A DNA stretch of 64,000 bases. Origin: Nonlabens xiamenensis (GTDB lineage Bacteria; Bacteroidota; Bacteroidia; Flavobacteriales; Flavobacteriaceae). Numbering within the stretch: the first letter of the stretch is position 1; every line of letters begins with the position of its first letter. The position numbers and the translations under genes are program-made. The notes beneath the pieces were generated by a model that was not told the origin of the DNA, did no database searches, and was given only the letters and a program-made list of their open reading frames with translations. The stretch lies in contig NZ_RMVE01000003.1 of assembly GCF_003865345.1 (NCBI RefSeq), forward strand, positions 186,001-250,000. The letters run 5' to 3'. This document shows positions 53,189 to 62,623 of this stretch, piece after piece.

Positions 53189-53755
53189 GTGAAAAATTTA
53201 ATCCTCTTAGTTGCTATCATTATCCTTAGTTCCAACTGCAAGCCTAAGGAATCAAACAAGATATCGGATGAGAGCAACGTTAAGGAATACCCAGTCAGTG
53301 ATGTTCTACTTGATCCATTTGATCCTACAATAGCACTTGAATCGCTGGGTTTGGAGGAACTCGATTTGGGTAAAAACTTACCCGATTTGGCCCTAATTAC
53401 TCCTGAGGGCACCGAATTAGAACGTTCAGTTTACAGAACCGAGCAAAGTAGTTTTGATGTGATTTACTATCGAGAAAATGGCCCTCACTTGATTAGATTC
53501 TATCCCGATATAGATCGCATGTTCATGATGACTTTTCTCGAACCAGAAGCAGTGCCAGATTCTATGATCAAGCCAGGAAATGTCTGGGCTGACCTTAAAA
53601 AAACCTATCCAGGTGTAGAAGTGGAAAAAGCTTATGATGGAAGGTTGGTAGTAAGAGTACCACAGTTGACTTTTGTTTTGGATGCAAAAAACATCGATCC
53701 TAAGGAAATTCCGCCAGGAACCAGAATTCAGGAGATAACAGCCCAGGGCCAGTAA
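53189..53755 (+). CDS. Lipoprotein of unknown function (related to the previous gene)
   Basis: The start codon is GTG. The 188-residue protein has a lipobox-like signal (AIIILSSNCKP). The domain pattern LEELDLGKNL, then IRFYPDIDRMFMMTF, PDSMIKPGNVWADLKKTYPGVEV mirrors the upstream lipoprotein: a short hydrophobic strand, then an M-(V/I)KPG-xx-(Y/W)AxLKxxYP segment. The function is unknown. It ends before a long inverted repeat shared with the convergent metalloprotease gene. Confidence 0.72.
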   Translation: MKNLILLVAIIILSSNCKPKESNKISDESNVKEYPVSDVLLDPFDPTIALESLGLEELDLGKNLPDLALITPEGTELERSVYRTEQSSFDVIYYRENGPHLIRFYPDIDRMFMMTFLEPEAVPDSMIKPGNVWADLKKTYPGVEVEKAYDGRLVVRVPQLTFVLDAKNIDPKEIPPGTRIQEITAQGQ

Positions 53756-53766
53756 CCCGAACTCAA

Positions 53767-53908
53767 TAAAAAAAGGCTGTCCGAGGTCATAAGCTTTAAT
53801 GTTGTCAAGTTTGAGCTTGTCAAAGACCTTTTGAAAATCCAGAAGTTAAAAACTTCGACAACTTCAGTTTGACATGATAAAGTTTCTTGTTGGACAGCCT
53901 CTTTTTTG
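53767..53908. repeat. Long imperfect inverted repeat between convergent genes
   Basis: AGGCTGTCC (53774-53782) and GGACAGCCT (53892-53900) are perfect outer arms flanked by A and T runs. Inside, the two halves remain partly complementary (AGCTTTAATGTTGTCAAG and the complement of CATGATAAAGTT). It could be a bidirectional terminator or a small MITE-like element. Confidence 0.6.
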
Positions 53909-53926
53909 CATCGCTATAAAGTATGC

Positions 53927-56362
53927 CTACTTTTCAGGTTCAAGGATGATATCAACCCTGGCCAATAGATCTTCGTAATGATATTTGTTGATCGTATTGG
54001 AAGTTCTACTGAAACTTCTCAACTGATTCTTCAAACGCTTCAGTTCACCACGTACCAATGCCCGGATATCGCTTTGTGAAACATTGAAACCTGCACGGTT
54101 TGAATCCCCAGTCATCAGATAGCCTAAACGCTCGACATAAGCGCGCTGCAAATTACGGGTATACAAATCCACATTTCTGTTATTGAATAAGCCAGTTCTC
54201 ATATCCACTAACATATTTAAAGCTGAATAATACTGGTCATTAAAAGTCTCGGCATTGATTAATCTACCGATACGATCAAAACTGAGCAAGTTATTCAAGT
54301 GACGTACCTGAAGCGAACGTACTTTTTCAAAATAGGCCTCATGATCGATGTTTTGCAATATACTTTTATCGATTAACCATGAAGGCGTGTCAAATAAATT
54401 GGCTTGTAGCCATTGTACAGAAGCCCGTTGGGTTTCAGCATCAACGTTGGAATATACCACACCTGACTGAGAAGGTTTTTTAAGGTTTTCATTGACTCCT
54501 CCTACATTAGTAACCACGTGGCCTACATATCTTGAATACACCCCTATGAGTTCGCTGTACAACTCTTCAAGATCATTATAATCATTGGTTTGGTCAGATG
54601 TCCATACGGGAAGGTTTTTGGCCACATACTTTAAATTTTTTAAAGCGTAGGTACTGGCTTTGATTGGGTCATTCCCAATGGCTTCTGTCTGCGACTGTGG
54701 GTCAAACCTGCTGCTCTGACGACCAAATTTGTATTTGGGGTCACCAGCTTTTTCTTCAATCCAGGAATTAAGGGTCGATACCTCTTCTTGTGCTGTATCT
54801 GCCTCAGGAATTACACGATAACCCCAATTCACCGCATAATGATCGTAAGGTCCCATCTGTCTTACAAACCGAATATTTTCGTCACCAGGTTGGGCGATGT
54901 AGTTGTACCTGGCATAATCCATCAAACTGGCAGCGATACCAAACTCTTGGGTAAATGCACCATTTCTGTAATCTTCCACGTCATAGGCATAACTGGCTGC
55001 CATATTGTGTGGAAAGCCCAAGGCGTGTCCTACCTCATGAGCGATTACCTGTCGCATCATTTCGCCAATTTCTTCTTGTGGGGTATCCAAAGTTCGCGCA
55101 CTGGGATTGGCGGCTGCAGTTTCTAATAAGTATCTGTTTCTGTACGACCTCAAGTGATTGTGGTACCAAATAATATCGCTCTCAATAATCTCCCCACTAC
55201 GTGGATCACTAACGCTGGGTCCTACTGCATTACGCGTGGTACTGGCCACATATCTCACTACACTATAGCGTATATCTTCAGGACTAAATTCTGGATCTTC
55301 TTCTGGTGTAGGAGCATCACGCGCAATAATAGCATTCTTAAAGCCTGCTGTTTCAAAAGGTCCCTGCCAATCCTCAATACCTTGTTTGATATAAGGTTTA
55401 AGGGATTCTGGGGTTCCTGGATCCAAGTAATAAACAATAGGTTTTACCGGTTCTGTCAATTCCCCTCGGGCATAGGCTTCAGGGTCCTTGGGTTCTAATC
55501 TCCATCGTCGTATATATGACTTTTCATCAGCTTTAAGTGCCTCACTGCTGTAATCGATTTGGTCAACGTTAAAGAAACCTACCCGTGGATCATACAATCT
55601 AGGCTGCATAGGTTCTTTGGGTAATAAGATCATGGATTGGTTCATCTGCAGGCTTATGGATCCTACCGAAGCGTTAGAAGGTGGCTCAGTAGCTGTGTAG
55701 GTCATGTCCTGTTTTACTTCGATATTTTCAGGGAAAGATTTGACGGAATGAATAAAACTCCGATCCCTATCCAGGCTGCGTACTTTGTAGGATCTTCTCA
55801 ATCGGGAATTAAGACCACTAATGGCTTGTACGTCCGAGGCAAAAAATTTGCTTACATCAATGACGGTAGCCGTAGAGTCCTTATCAAAAGCCAAAATATC
55901 AAAGGCATACAAAGTTGGCTCATAGTTATTCACTTTGACAGATTTGCTAATAGCCGCATTTTCATCCAGGGCCACTTCAGCATAAGACTTTACCTTGAGT
56001 AAAATTTTATCTTGAAAACGTTCCCAGGCTACAACTTGCTCATTTGTTTTACTACCCGCATTCATGTAGCCTCCCCCTAAATTGGAAGGAATCTGTGAGA
56101 TACGACTGACCCAAAGCATGTCCATACCCAACAAGCTATCTGGAATCTCGTAGTAATATTTATCTTTAACTTGATGCACCTTGAACACTCCCTCATCCGT
56201 CAAAGCATCCTTAGTGATGATTTTGGAATAGGGTTTAAACCGGTCATCTTTCTTTTCCTTTTCAATCGGAGACTTTACTGCAACAGCTTTTTTATTGCTG
56301 GCACAAGCAGTGATCAGTACGCAGATGACGACCAGCCAGCCAGTCCAATGGATTTTCTTCAT
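53927..56362 (-). CDS. Zinc-dependent metalloprotease lipoprotein (metzincin-like, DUF5117/DUF4953 type)
   Basis: With the start at MKKIHWTGW (56362) the protein has 811 residues and a lipobox (ICVLITACAS). An ATG two codons upstream is possible. The zinc motif HExxHxxGxxH appears as HEVGHALGFPHN near residues 441-452, followed by a Met-turn-like ASLMDYARYN. Before it comes a large N-terminal beta region, and after it a helical C-terminal region. These large Bacteroidetes proteins are annotated as zinc-dependent metalloproteases; their substrates are unknown. Confidence 0.9.
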   Translation of the reverse strand: MKKIHWTGWLVVICVLITACASNKKAVAVKSPIEKEKKDDRFKPYSKIITKDALTDEGVFKVHQVKDKYYYEIPDSLLGMDMLWVSRISQIPSNLGGGYMNAGSKTNEQVVAWERFQDKILLKVKSYAEVALDENAAISKSVKVNNYEPTLYAFDILAFDKDSTATVIDVSKFFASDVQAISGLNSRLRRSYKVRSLDRDRSFIHSVKSFPENIEVKQDMTYTATEPPSNASVGSISLQMNQSMILLPKEPMQPRLYDPRVGFFNVDQIDYSSEALKADEKSYIRRWRLEPKDPEAYARGELTEPVKPIVYYLDPGTPESLKPYIKQGIEDWQGPFETAGFKNAIIARDAPTPEEDPEFSPEDIRYSVVRYVASTTRNAVGPSVSDPRSGEIIESDIIWYHNHLRSYRNRYLLETAAANPSARTLDTPQEEIGEMMRQVIAHEVGHALGFPHNMAASYAYDVEDYRNGAFTQEFGIAASLMDYARYNYIAQPGDENIRFVRQMGPYDHYAVNWGYRVIPEADTAQEEVSTLNSWIEEKAGDPKYKFGRQSSRFDPQSQTEAIGNDPIKASTYALKNLKYVAKNLPVWTSDQTNDYNDLEELYSELIGVYSRYVGHVVTNVGGVNENLKKPSQSGVVYSNVDAETQRASVQWLQANLFDTPSWLIDKSILQNIDHEAYFEKVRSLQVRHLNNLLSFDRIGRLINAETFNDQYYSALNMLVDMRTGLFNNRNVDLYTRNLQRAYVERLGYLMTGDSNRAGFNVSQSDIRALVRGELKRLKNQLRSFSRTSNTINKYHYEDLLARVDIILEPEK

Positions 56363-56571
56363 GGGCATTTTTATTTTTTGTTTAAAAATCACAAGTTAAG
56401 GCCTGCAAGAGTAATTTCCCATTTTGGGGTATACAAATTAGGACGATTCGCACAAATATTGTGCTTGAAGTGAATTCCACCATCAGCTTTTGCGTCAAGC
56501 CTTACAAAAGGAAAGGGGAAACCACTATTGTCGACTTAGGTTTTATTATTGCCCATGTTGACAAAGTAGTT

Positions 56572-56579
56572 TAATTTTA
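56572..56579 (+). promoter_or_regulatory. -7-like box 5 nt from the relA/spoT start
   Basis: TAATTTTA (7 of 8) is followed by CTCAT and then the ATG at 56585. A TTG at 56549-56551 fits the -33 element. Confidence 0.48.
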
Positions 56580-56584
56580 CTCAT

Positions 56585-58786
56585 ATGACCGAGGTGCAAA
56601 TTGATAAGGAAAATAAGCTGATCGCAAAAGGTTACAAAGACCTCTTGAAGATCAGTTACCAGACCTTGACCGATACTGACAAGAAGTTGATACGCAAGGC
56701 TTTTGATATTGCTGTCGAGGCGCATGCTCCACAAAGACGTAAATCTGGAGAGGCTTATATTTTCCACCCTATCGCTGTCGCGAAAATCGTTGCCAAACAA
56801 ATAGGCCTGGATGCGACCGCCATTGCCGCTGCACTCCTACACGATGTGGTAGAAGATACCGCCTATACGCTCGCTGATATAGAACGTATATTCAATGAGA
56901 CCATCGCTCGTATTGTGGATGGTCTCACCAAAATTGCCCATTTAAAGAAAGAAGCAGACATTTCCCAGCAAGCAGAAAACTTCCGGAAAATGCTGCTGAC
57001 CCTGAACGACGACATCAGGGTGATAATTATTAAAATTGCTGACAGGCTGCACAACATGCAGACCATGGATAGCATGCCTGACTATAAACAAGTCAAAATT
57101 GCGAGTGAAACCCTCTATATCTACGCTCCTATCGCACACCGTTTGGGATTGTACAACATCAAGACTGAACTCGAGGATCTTGGATTAAAGTACACAGAGC
57201 CTGAAGTGTACAATGACATTCAGCAGTCCATTGCAGAAAGTAAAGAGCAGCAAAAGAAATATATTGCAGACTTTAGCGGAGTAATCGATGAAAGTCTTCA
57301 AAAAGAAGGGCTGGAATATCAAATTTCCGGTCGACCCAAATCCGTTTTTTCCATACGTCGTAAAATGCTCAAACAAGGCGTAAGCTTTGACGAAGTATAT
57401 GACAAATTTGCTATTCGTATAATTTTTAGAAGCGATCGTGCCAATGAAAAATTTCTGGCATGGAAAATTTATTCTGTGGTAACAGATCACTTTGTTCCTA
57501 ATCCTGTCCGCTTACGAGATTGGATCAGTTCGCCCAAATCTACCGGCTATGAAGCCCTACATATCACAGTAATGGGACCTGATGGCCGTTGGGTGGAAGT
57601 ACAAATCAGATCCGAGAGGATGCATGAAATCGCTGAAAAAGGCTATGCAGCGCACTATAAATATAAGCAAGGTGACAAGGAAGACGGTCTAGACGAGTGG
57701 CTTAATCGTTTACAAGATGCGTTGGAAAACCCTTCTGCCAGTGCAGTAGACTTTGTAGAGCAATTTAAACTCAACTTGTACAGCAAGGAGATATTTGTCT
57801 TTACACCTAAAGGCGAACTCAAATCTTTACCTAAAGGAGCTACGCCTTTGGACTTTGCTTTTGCCATCCACACCGAGATAGGTATGCAAACCAGAGGAGC
57901 CAGGGTCAATGGTAAACTGGTGCCGCTGAGTCATGAGCTCAAGAGCGGTGATCAGGTGGACATCATCACCTCTGAAAATCAAAAACCTACCAAAAACTGG
58001 CTGGATTACGCTACCACAGCCAGGGCCAGAGCCAAAATCAAAAGTGCCCTGAAGGAGGATCAAAAACTCATAGCTGAAGAAGGTAAGGTTGTACTGGCGA
58101 GGAAGTTGAAATCCCAGAAGATTAGTTTGGATCAGAACACCGTCAACCAAATGGTCAACTTTTTCAAATTAAAGACCAGTCACGATCTGTTCTACAGAGT
58201 GGGTACAGGGAATATCGATAATAAAGCGATTAAGGATTATGCCAATAGCCGTAGCAATGCCTTGTACAGCTTTATCAAAAACAAAATCCGCAAGCCGAAA
58301 GAAAATCCAGATATCAATAAGGAGGAAATTACCGAGACTTATGACGAGCTGGTTTTCGGAAAGGAAGGCACTACCCTGGATTATACGTTGTCAAAATGTT
58401 GTAATCCAATTCCGGGTGATCCAGTATTTGGTTTTACCACGGTAAGTGACGGGATCAAAGTGCATAAAAACAATTGCCCAAATGCCATTAGTCTCCAAAG
58501 TAAATTTGCCTATCGTATCATTAGCGCCAAATGGATTGATTCCTCGCAAAAAGAACACAAAGCCGATATCAAGCTCACTGGAATGGATCGAATGGGATTG
58601 GTACAGGAGGTTACACGTCTGATTTCAGAGAGTATGCACGTGGATATAAGAAATATATCCTTTGATAGCAACCACGGTGTATTTAAAGGAAATATAACGG
58701 TTGTAGTCCCTAATATCAATCTGCTGACCAAACTCATGCAGAATCTCAATAAAATAAACGGTATCGATAAAGTTACCAGATCATAA
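56585..58786 (+). CDS. Bifunctional (p)ppGpp synthetase/hydrolase
   Basis: The 733-residue RelA/SpoT homologue has an intact HD hydrolase domain (His61, His86-Asp87 in [10 protein letters not shown]), a synthetase domain ([33 protein letters not shown] over two motifs), a TGS domain ([21 protein letters not shown]) and a C-terminal ACT domain. Both catalytic domains look functional, as in Rel enzymes of bacteria with a single long homologue. It controls the stringent response. Fur and purA follow at 4 bp and 2 bp spacing and probably form one operon. Confidence 0.96.
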   Translation: MTEVQIDKENKLIAKGYKDLLKISYQTLTDTDKKLIRKAFDIAVEAHAPQRRKSGEAYIFHPIAVAKIVAKQIGLDATAIAAALLHDVVEDTAYTLADIERIFNETIARIVDGLTKIAHLKKEADISQQAENFRKMLLTLNDDIRVIIIKIADRLHNMQTMDSMPDYKQVKIASETLYIYAPIAHRLGLYNIKTELEDLGLKYTEPEVYNDIQQSIAESKEQQKKYIADFSGVIDESLQKEGLEYQISGRPKSVFSIRRKMLKQGVSFDEVYDKFAIRIIFRSDRANEKFLAWKIYSVVTDHFVPNPVRLRDWISSPKSTGYEALHITVMGPDGRWVEVQIRSERMHEIAEKGYAAHYKYKQGDKEDGLDEWLNRLQDALENPSASAVDFVEQFKLNLYSKEIFVFTPKGELKSLPKGATPLDFAFAIHTEIGMQTRGARVNGKLVPLSHELKSGDQVDIITSENQKPTKNWLDYATTARARAKIKSALKEDQKLIAEEGKVVLARKLKSQKISLDQNTVNQMVNFFKLKTSHDLFYRVGTGNIDNKAIKDYANSRSNALYSFIKNKIRKPKENPDINKEEITETYDELVFGKEGTTLDYTLSKCCNPIPGDPVFGFTTVSDGIKVHKNNCPNAISLQSKFAYRIISAKWIDSSQKEHKADIKLTGMDRMGLVQEVTRLISESMHVDIRNISFDSNHGVFKGNITVVVPNINLLTKLMQNLNKINGIDKVTRS

Positions 58787-58790
58787 AATT

Positions 58791-59255
58791 ATGTCAGAAA
58801 TTATCAACACTTTGGAGAAGGAACAGGAAATAGTGCGTAATGTGTTTACCCAATTTCTAAACGAAAACAAGCACAGGAAAACACCTGAGCGCTATGCAAT
58901 TTTGGATGAAATTTATGCCAGTGAGGAGCACTTTGATGTGGAATCATTATACATCAAGATGAAAGAGCAAAATTATCGTGTAAGCCGCGCCACACTTTAC
59001 AATACGATCGAACTTTTATTAGAATGTAAGTTGGTGAGGAGACATCAATTTGGTCAAAATCAATCACATTATGAAAAATCGTATTTCGATCGTCAGCATG
59101 ACCATCTTATCCTTTCAGATACTAACGAAGTAATTGAGTTTTGCGACCCCAGAATAGAGTCAATAAAAAAGACTATTGAAGAGGTCTTTGATGTCAAGAT
59201 AACCAATCATTCTTTATATTTTTACGGGCTGAAAAACACAACTGAAAAACAGTAA
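58791..59255 (+). CDS. fur: Fur-family transcriptional regulator
   Basis: The 154-residue protein has a winged-helix domain ([26 protein letters not shown], read as several motifs; then [15 protein letters not shown]) and a dimerisation domain with the regulatory metal site HDHLI. It lacks the C-terminal CxxC zinc pairs found in some Fur and PerR proteins. Iron sensing is likely but the metal cannot be fixed from sequence. It lies between relA/spoT and purA. Confidence 0.93.
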   Translation: MSEIINTLEKEQEIVRNVFTQFLNENKHRKTPERYAILDEIYASEEHFDVESLYIKMKEQNYRVSRATLYNTIELLLECKLVRRHQFGQNQSHYEKSYFDRQHDHLILSDTNEVIEFCDPRIESIKKTIEEVFDVKITNHSLYFYGLKNTTEKQ

Positions 59256-59257
59256 CA

Positions 59258-60529
59258 ATGGCAGTAGATTTATTGCTCGGCCTTCAATGGGGCGATGAGG
59301 GAAAAGGTAAAATCGTTGACGTGCTTACCTCTAATTATGACATCATCGCAAGATTTCAGGGAGGGCCTAATGCAGGACACACTTTGGAATTTGATGGTAT
59401 TAAACACGTCCTGCGTACCATTCCTTCGGGTATCTTTCATGATCAGGCGGTTAATTTAATCGGTAATGGTGTAGTTATAGATCCAGTAGTATTTGTCCAG
59501 GAATTGGATGGTTTGGATCAATTTGATATAGATTACAAAAAGAAGTTGATTATTTCGCGTAAAGCGCACATCATACTTCCTACCCACAGGTTATTGGATG
59601 CAGCTTCTGAGACGTCAAAAGGAAAGGCCAAAATTGGATCTACGCTTAAAGGCATCGGACCTACTTATATGGATAAAACAGGTCGCAACGGTATTCGTAT
59701 CGGCGATTTGGAAATGGGAACCTGGAAAACCAAATACAGAAATCTGGCCAATAAACACGAGGAATTGATCAAATTCCACGATGTAGATATTCAATACAAC
59801 CTTCCCGAGATGGAAGAAGAGTTCTTCAAAGCGATCGATAGATTAAAAGAGCTTAGCTTCATAGATTCTGAGGAGTATCTACAACAAGCCCAAAAGAATG
59901 GAAAAAGTATTTTGGCAGAAGGGGCACAAGGATCATTACTTGATATAGATTTTGGAACTTATCCTTTTGTCACCTCTTCTAACACTACTGCTGCAGGAGC
60001 ATGCACTGGACTGGGAGTTTCACCCAGACAAATTGGTGAAGTTTACGGGATTTTTAAAGCTTACACTACACGTGTGGGTAGCGGACCTTTCCCCACCGAA
60101 CTCTTTAATGAAATAGGTGCCAAAATGGCCAAAGTAGGTCACGAATTTGGTGCAGTGACCGGAAGGCCGAGACGCTGCGGGTGGTTGGACCTGGTTGCGT
60201 TAAAATACACATGCCAAATCAATGGCGTGACTCAACTGATGATGATGAAAGGTGATGTTCTTTCTGGATTTGATAAGCTAAAGGTTTGTACCGCCTACAA
60301 ATACAAGGGTGAGAAAATTACTCACTTACCCTACAATATAGAGCCAGAGAACTTAACCCCTTTATACGCCGAATTTGATTGCTGGGAAGAAGACTTAACT
60401 GCAATGACCACGGCCTCAAAATTCCCGAAAGAGTTGAATGAATATATAGAGTTCTTGGAGAAAGAACTGGAGATTCCCATCAAAATTGTAAGTGTAGGAC
60501 CTGACCGCACCCAGACGATCCATCGCTAA
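59258..60529 (+). CDS. purA: Adenylosuccinate synthetase
   Basis: The 423-residue enzyme has the GTP-binding start GLQWGDEGKGKIVD, GGPNAGHT, the catalytic His in the same loop, GSTLKGIGPTYMDK and GRPRRCGW. It converts IMP and aspartate to adenylosuccinate with GTP. The ATG follows the fur stop by 2 bp. The end GPDRTQTIHR is standard. Confidence 0.97.
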   Translation: MAVDLLLGLQWGDEGKGKIVDVLTSNYDIIARFQGGPNAGHTLEFDGIKHVLRTIPSGIFHDQAVNLIGNGVVIDPVVFVQELDGLDQFDIDYKKKLIISRKAHIILPTHRLLDAASETSKGKAKIGSTLKGIGPTYMDKTGRNGIRIGDLEMGTWKTKYRNLANKHEELIKFHDVDIQYNLPEMEEEFFKAIDRLKELSFIDSEEYLQQAQKNGKSILAEGAQGSLLDIDFGTYPFVTSSNTTAAGACTGLGVSPRQIGEVYGIFKAYTTRVGSGPFPTELFNEIGAKMAKVGHEFGAVTGRPRRCGWLDLVALKYTCQINGVTQLMMMKGDVLSGFDKLKVCTAYKYKGEKITHLPYNIEPENLTPLYAEFDCWEEDLTAMTTASKFPKELNEYIEFLEKELEIPIKIVSVGPDRTQTIHR

Positions 60530-60643
60530 ATATAAATTCACCACCCATAGCTGTCAGCTTACCGATCTAAAAAGTAATGAGCTGTCGCGGTGTAAAGGTT
60601 GATTAACATCTCAAGATTTTACCTCCAATTCAACGACTGAATT

Positions 60644-61603
60644 ATGGCGCTCAAAAAGTATCTCAATATTTGTTTCAAAGGAATTCTTATGGGTGCAGCC
60701 GATGTTGTACCGGGAGTTTCTGGCGGAACGATTGCATTTATCACGGGTATTTATGAAGAATTGATCAAAGCCATTGATGGATTAGGTCCAGAAGTGCTGC
60801 GGGATTTTTTCAAATTAGGCGTAAAAAATACGTTTGTAAAATATAACCTTAGCTTCCTGCTCTCATTGGCATCAGGTATTCTGATAAGCATACTCAGTTT
60901 ATCCAAATTGATTACGTACTTGTTGCAGACAGCACCCGTACTGCTTTGGGCTTTCTTTTTTGGGTTGGTACTGGCCAGTGTTTGGTATATAGGCAAACAA
61001 ATTACGCGATGGAATTATTTGGTCATCATTGCCATACTTATCGGCTCTATTGCTTCCTATTACATTACAATCGCAGAGCCTCTGGGAAGTCCTGACAGCT
61101 GGTGGTACATCATCTTTTCTGGTTTTATTGCCATCATTGCCATGATATTACCTGGTGTCTCTGGTGCATTTTTGCTATTGCTGTTGGGTAGTTATGAAAG
61201 CGTTCTGGGCGCCGTAAGCGGACTGGTAGAAGCGGTGGCTGCTGGCGATTGGAATAAGGCTTGGGAATCTCTGGGAACGATCCTGTTATTTGCCGTGGGA
61301 TGTGTGGTAGGGCTTAAAGTGTTTTCGCGAATACTTACCTGGTTGTTTGAGCATTACAAAAATGTGACCCTGGGTTTGCTTACCGGGTTTATGATAGGTT
61401 CGTTAAATAAGCTGTGGCCTTGGAAAGAAGTGTTGGTATATCGCACCAATAGTCACGGTGAAGAAATACCATTTTTGGAACGCAGTATCCTGGCATCGGA
61501 TTTTGATGGAGACCCTCAAATTTTATGGGTCGTCCTGCTATCAATCAGCGGTTTTTTACTTATACTTATGTTAGAAAAATGGGCCAGTAAAAAACAATCA
61601 TAA
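60644..61603 (+). CDS. DUF368 polyprenyl-phosphate transporter family protein (PopT-like), copy 1
   Basis: The 319-residue membrane protein has the two family signatures: GAADVVPGVSGGTIAFITGIYEE near the N-terminus (two motifs) and MILPGVSGAFLLLLLGSYE in the middle, with about eight hydrophobic segments. DUF368 members have been reported as undecaprenyl-phosphate transporters (PopT) that return the lipid carrier across the membrane for wall synthesis. A single TAA separates it, in the same frame, from a second DUF368 gene. Confidence 0.9.
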   Translation: MALKKYLNICFKGILMGAADVVPGVSGGTIAFITGIYEELIKAIDGLGPEVLRDFFKLGVKNTFVKYNLSFLLSLASGILISILSLSKLITYLLQTAPVLLWAFFFGLVLASVWYIGKQITRWNYLVIIAILIGSIASYYITIAEPLGSPDSWWYIIFSGFIAIIAMILPGVSGAFLLLLLGSYESVLGAVSGLVEAVAAGDWNKAWESLGTILLFAVGCVVGLKVFSRILTWLFEHYKNVTLGLLTGFMIGSLNKLWPWKEVLVYRTNSHGEEIPFLERSILASDFDGDPQILWVVLLSISGFLLILMLEKWASKKQS

Positions 61604-62623
61604 TTGCGTCAAGCCACCAGAACATTCAGCGACAAATTCTTTCTCGTTCTTAAGGGAATCGCTATGGGTACCGCAAATAAGGTTCCTGGAATTAGCGGTG
61701 GCGTGGTGGCTTATGTAGCTGGATTTTACGAAGAATTCATCTACTCCTTACAAAAGCTCAACCTCAAGGCGCTCAAACTTCTGGTCAACGGTAGATTCAG
61801 GGTGTTTTTTGAATATATCAACGGGCGTTTTTTGTCCCTGTTAATCTTGGGAGAAACATTGAGTTATTTTACCGTCAGCATAGGCTTTGATGTACTAATC
61901 AGGTTTTATCCCATCCTTGTTTGGGCCTTGTTCTTTGGGATGATCCTGGGATCGATCTACTATATCTCCCGTAGTTATGGGGAATGGACCAGGCGCAATT
62001 TATTTTTGCTGGTTACAGGCGTGTTGGTAGGTGTAGGCACTTCCCTACTCGACCCTGCGACGCAAAATGAAAACTTGATGTTTGTGTTTTTTTGCGGGAT
62101 GGTCAGTATCTCAGGTATGACCTTACCAGGATTAAGTGGAAGTTTTATATTGATTCTTTTAGGCAATTACGTGCTTTTAATGGTAGATAGCATTAATGCT
62201 TTTTTTGATACCATGGTATGGATTGTACAAGGTGATTTTTCCTGGTGGAATGATACAGCGAATATGGATATGTTGCTTATTCTCATCGTTTTTGTGCTGG
62301 GATCAATAACAGGTCTGATCAGTTTATCACACTTGTTGGGCTGGACCATCAAACATTATCGCAATGAGACCAATGCCGTCATTATAGGTTTTATAACCGG
62401 TTCGTTGGGTGTAGTTTGGCCCTGGAAAAAGGAGGTTTTTAAAAAAACACTGGATGGAAGTATCAGCGTGGATGCCTCAGGAGCTCCTATTCTTGAAAAT
62501 TACAGCCGTTACTGGCCAGAAATTACAGATACCCACACTTGGATAGCCGTGGTCATGATTACCATAGGTTTTGCCAGTGTATATATTTTAGATCGTTATG
62601 GAAACAAAGCAAATCCCGTCTAG
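61604..62623 (+). CDS. DUF368 polyprenyl-phosphate transporter family protein (PopT-like), copy 2
   Basis: The 339-residue paralogue has the same signatures (GTANKVPGISGGVVAYVAGFYEE, read as two motifs; MTLPGLSGSFILILLGNYV). Its first usable codon is TTG at 61604, directly after the TAA of copy 1 and in the same frame. The next ATG would remove the first conserved segment. Translation by re-initiation at TTG or by stop-codon readthrough are both possible. Its 3' end overlaps aroE by 26 bp. Members may act as a heteromeric pair; that is inference. Confidence 0.88.
   Translation: MRQATRTFSDKFFLVLKGIAMGTANKVPGISGGVVAYVAGFYEEFIYSLQKLNLKALKLLVNGRFRVFFEYINGRFLSLLILGETLSYFTVSIGFDVLIRFYPILVWALFFGMILGSIYYISRSYGEWTRRNLFLLVTGVLVGVGTSLLDPATQNENLMFVFFCGMVSISGMTLPGLSGSFILILLGNYVLLMVDSINAFFDTMVWIVQGDFSWWNDTANMDMLLILIVFVLGSITGLISLSHLLGWTIKHYRNETNAVIIGFITGSLGVVWPWKKEVFKKTLDGSISVDASGAPILENYSRYWPEITDTHTWIAVVMITIGFASVYILDRYGNKANPV

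Noticed and set aside
56763-56780. Possible further palindrome copy in relA/spoT (CGCTGTCGCGAAAATC)
   Set aside because: Only about 13 of 16 bases match and the encoded VAKIVAKQ is the normal RelA/SpoT sequence, so it is likely chance.
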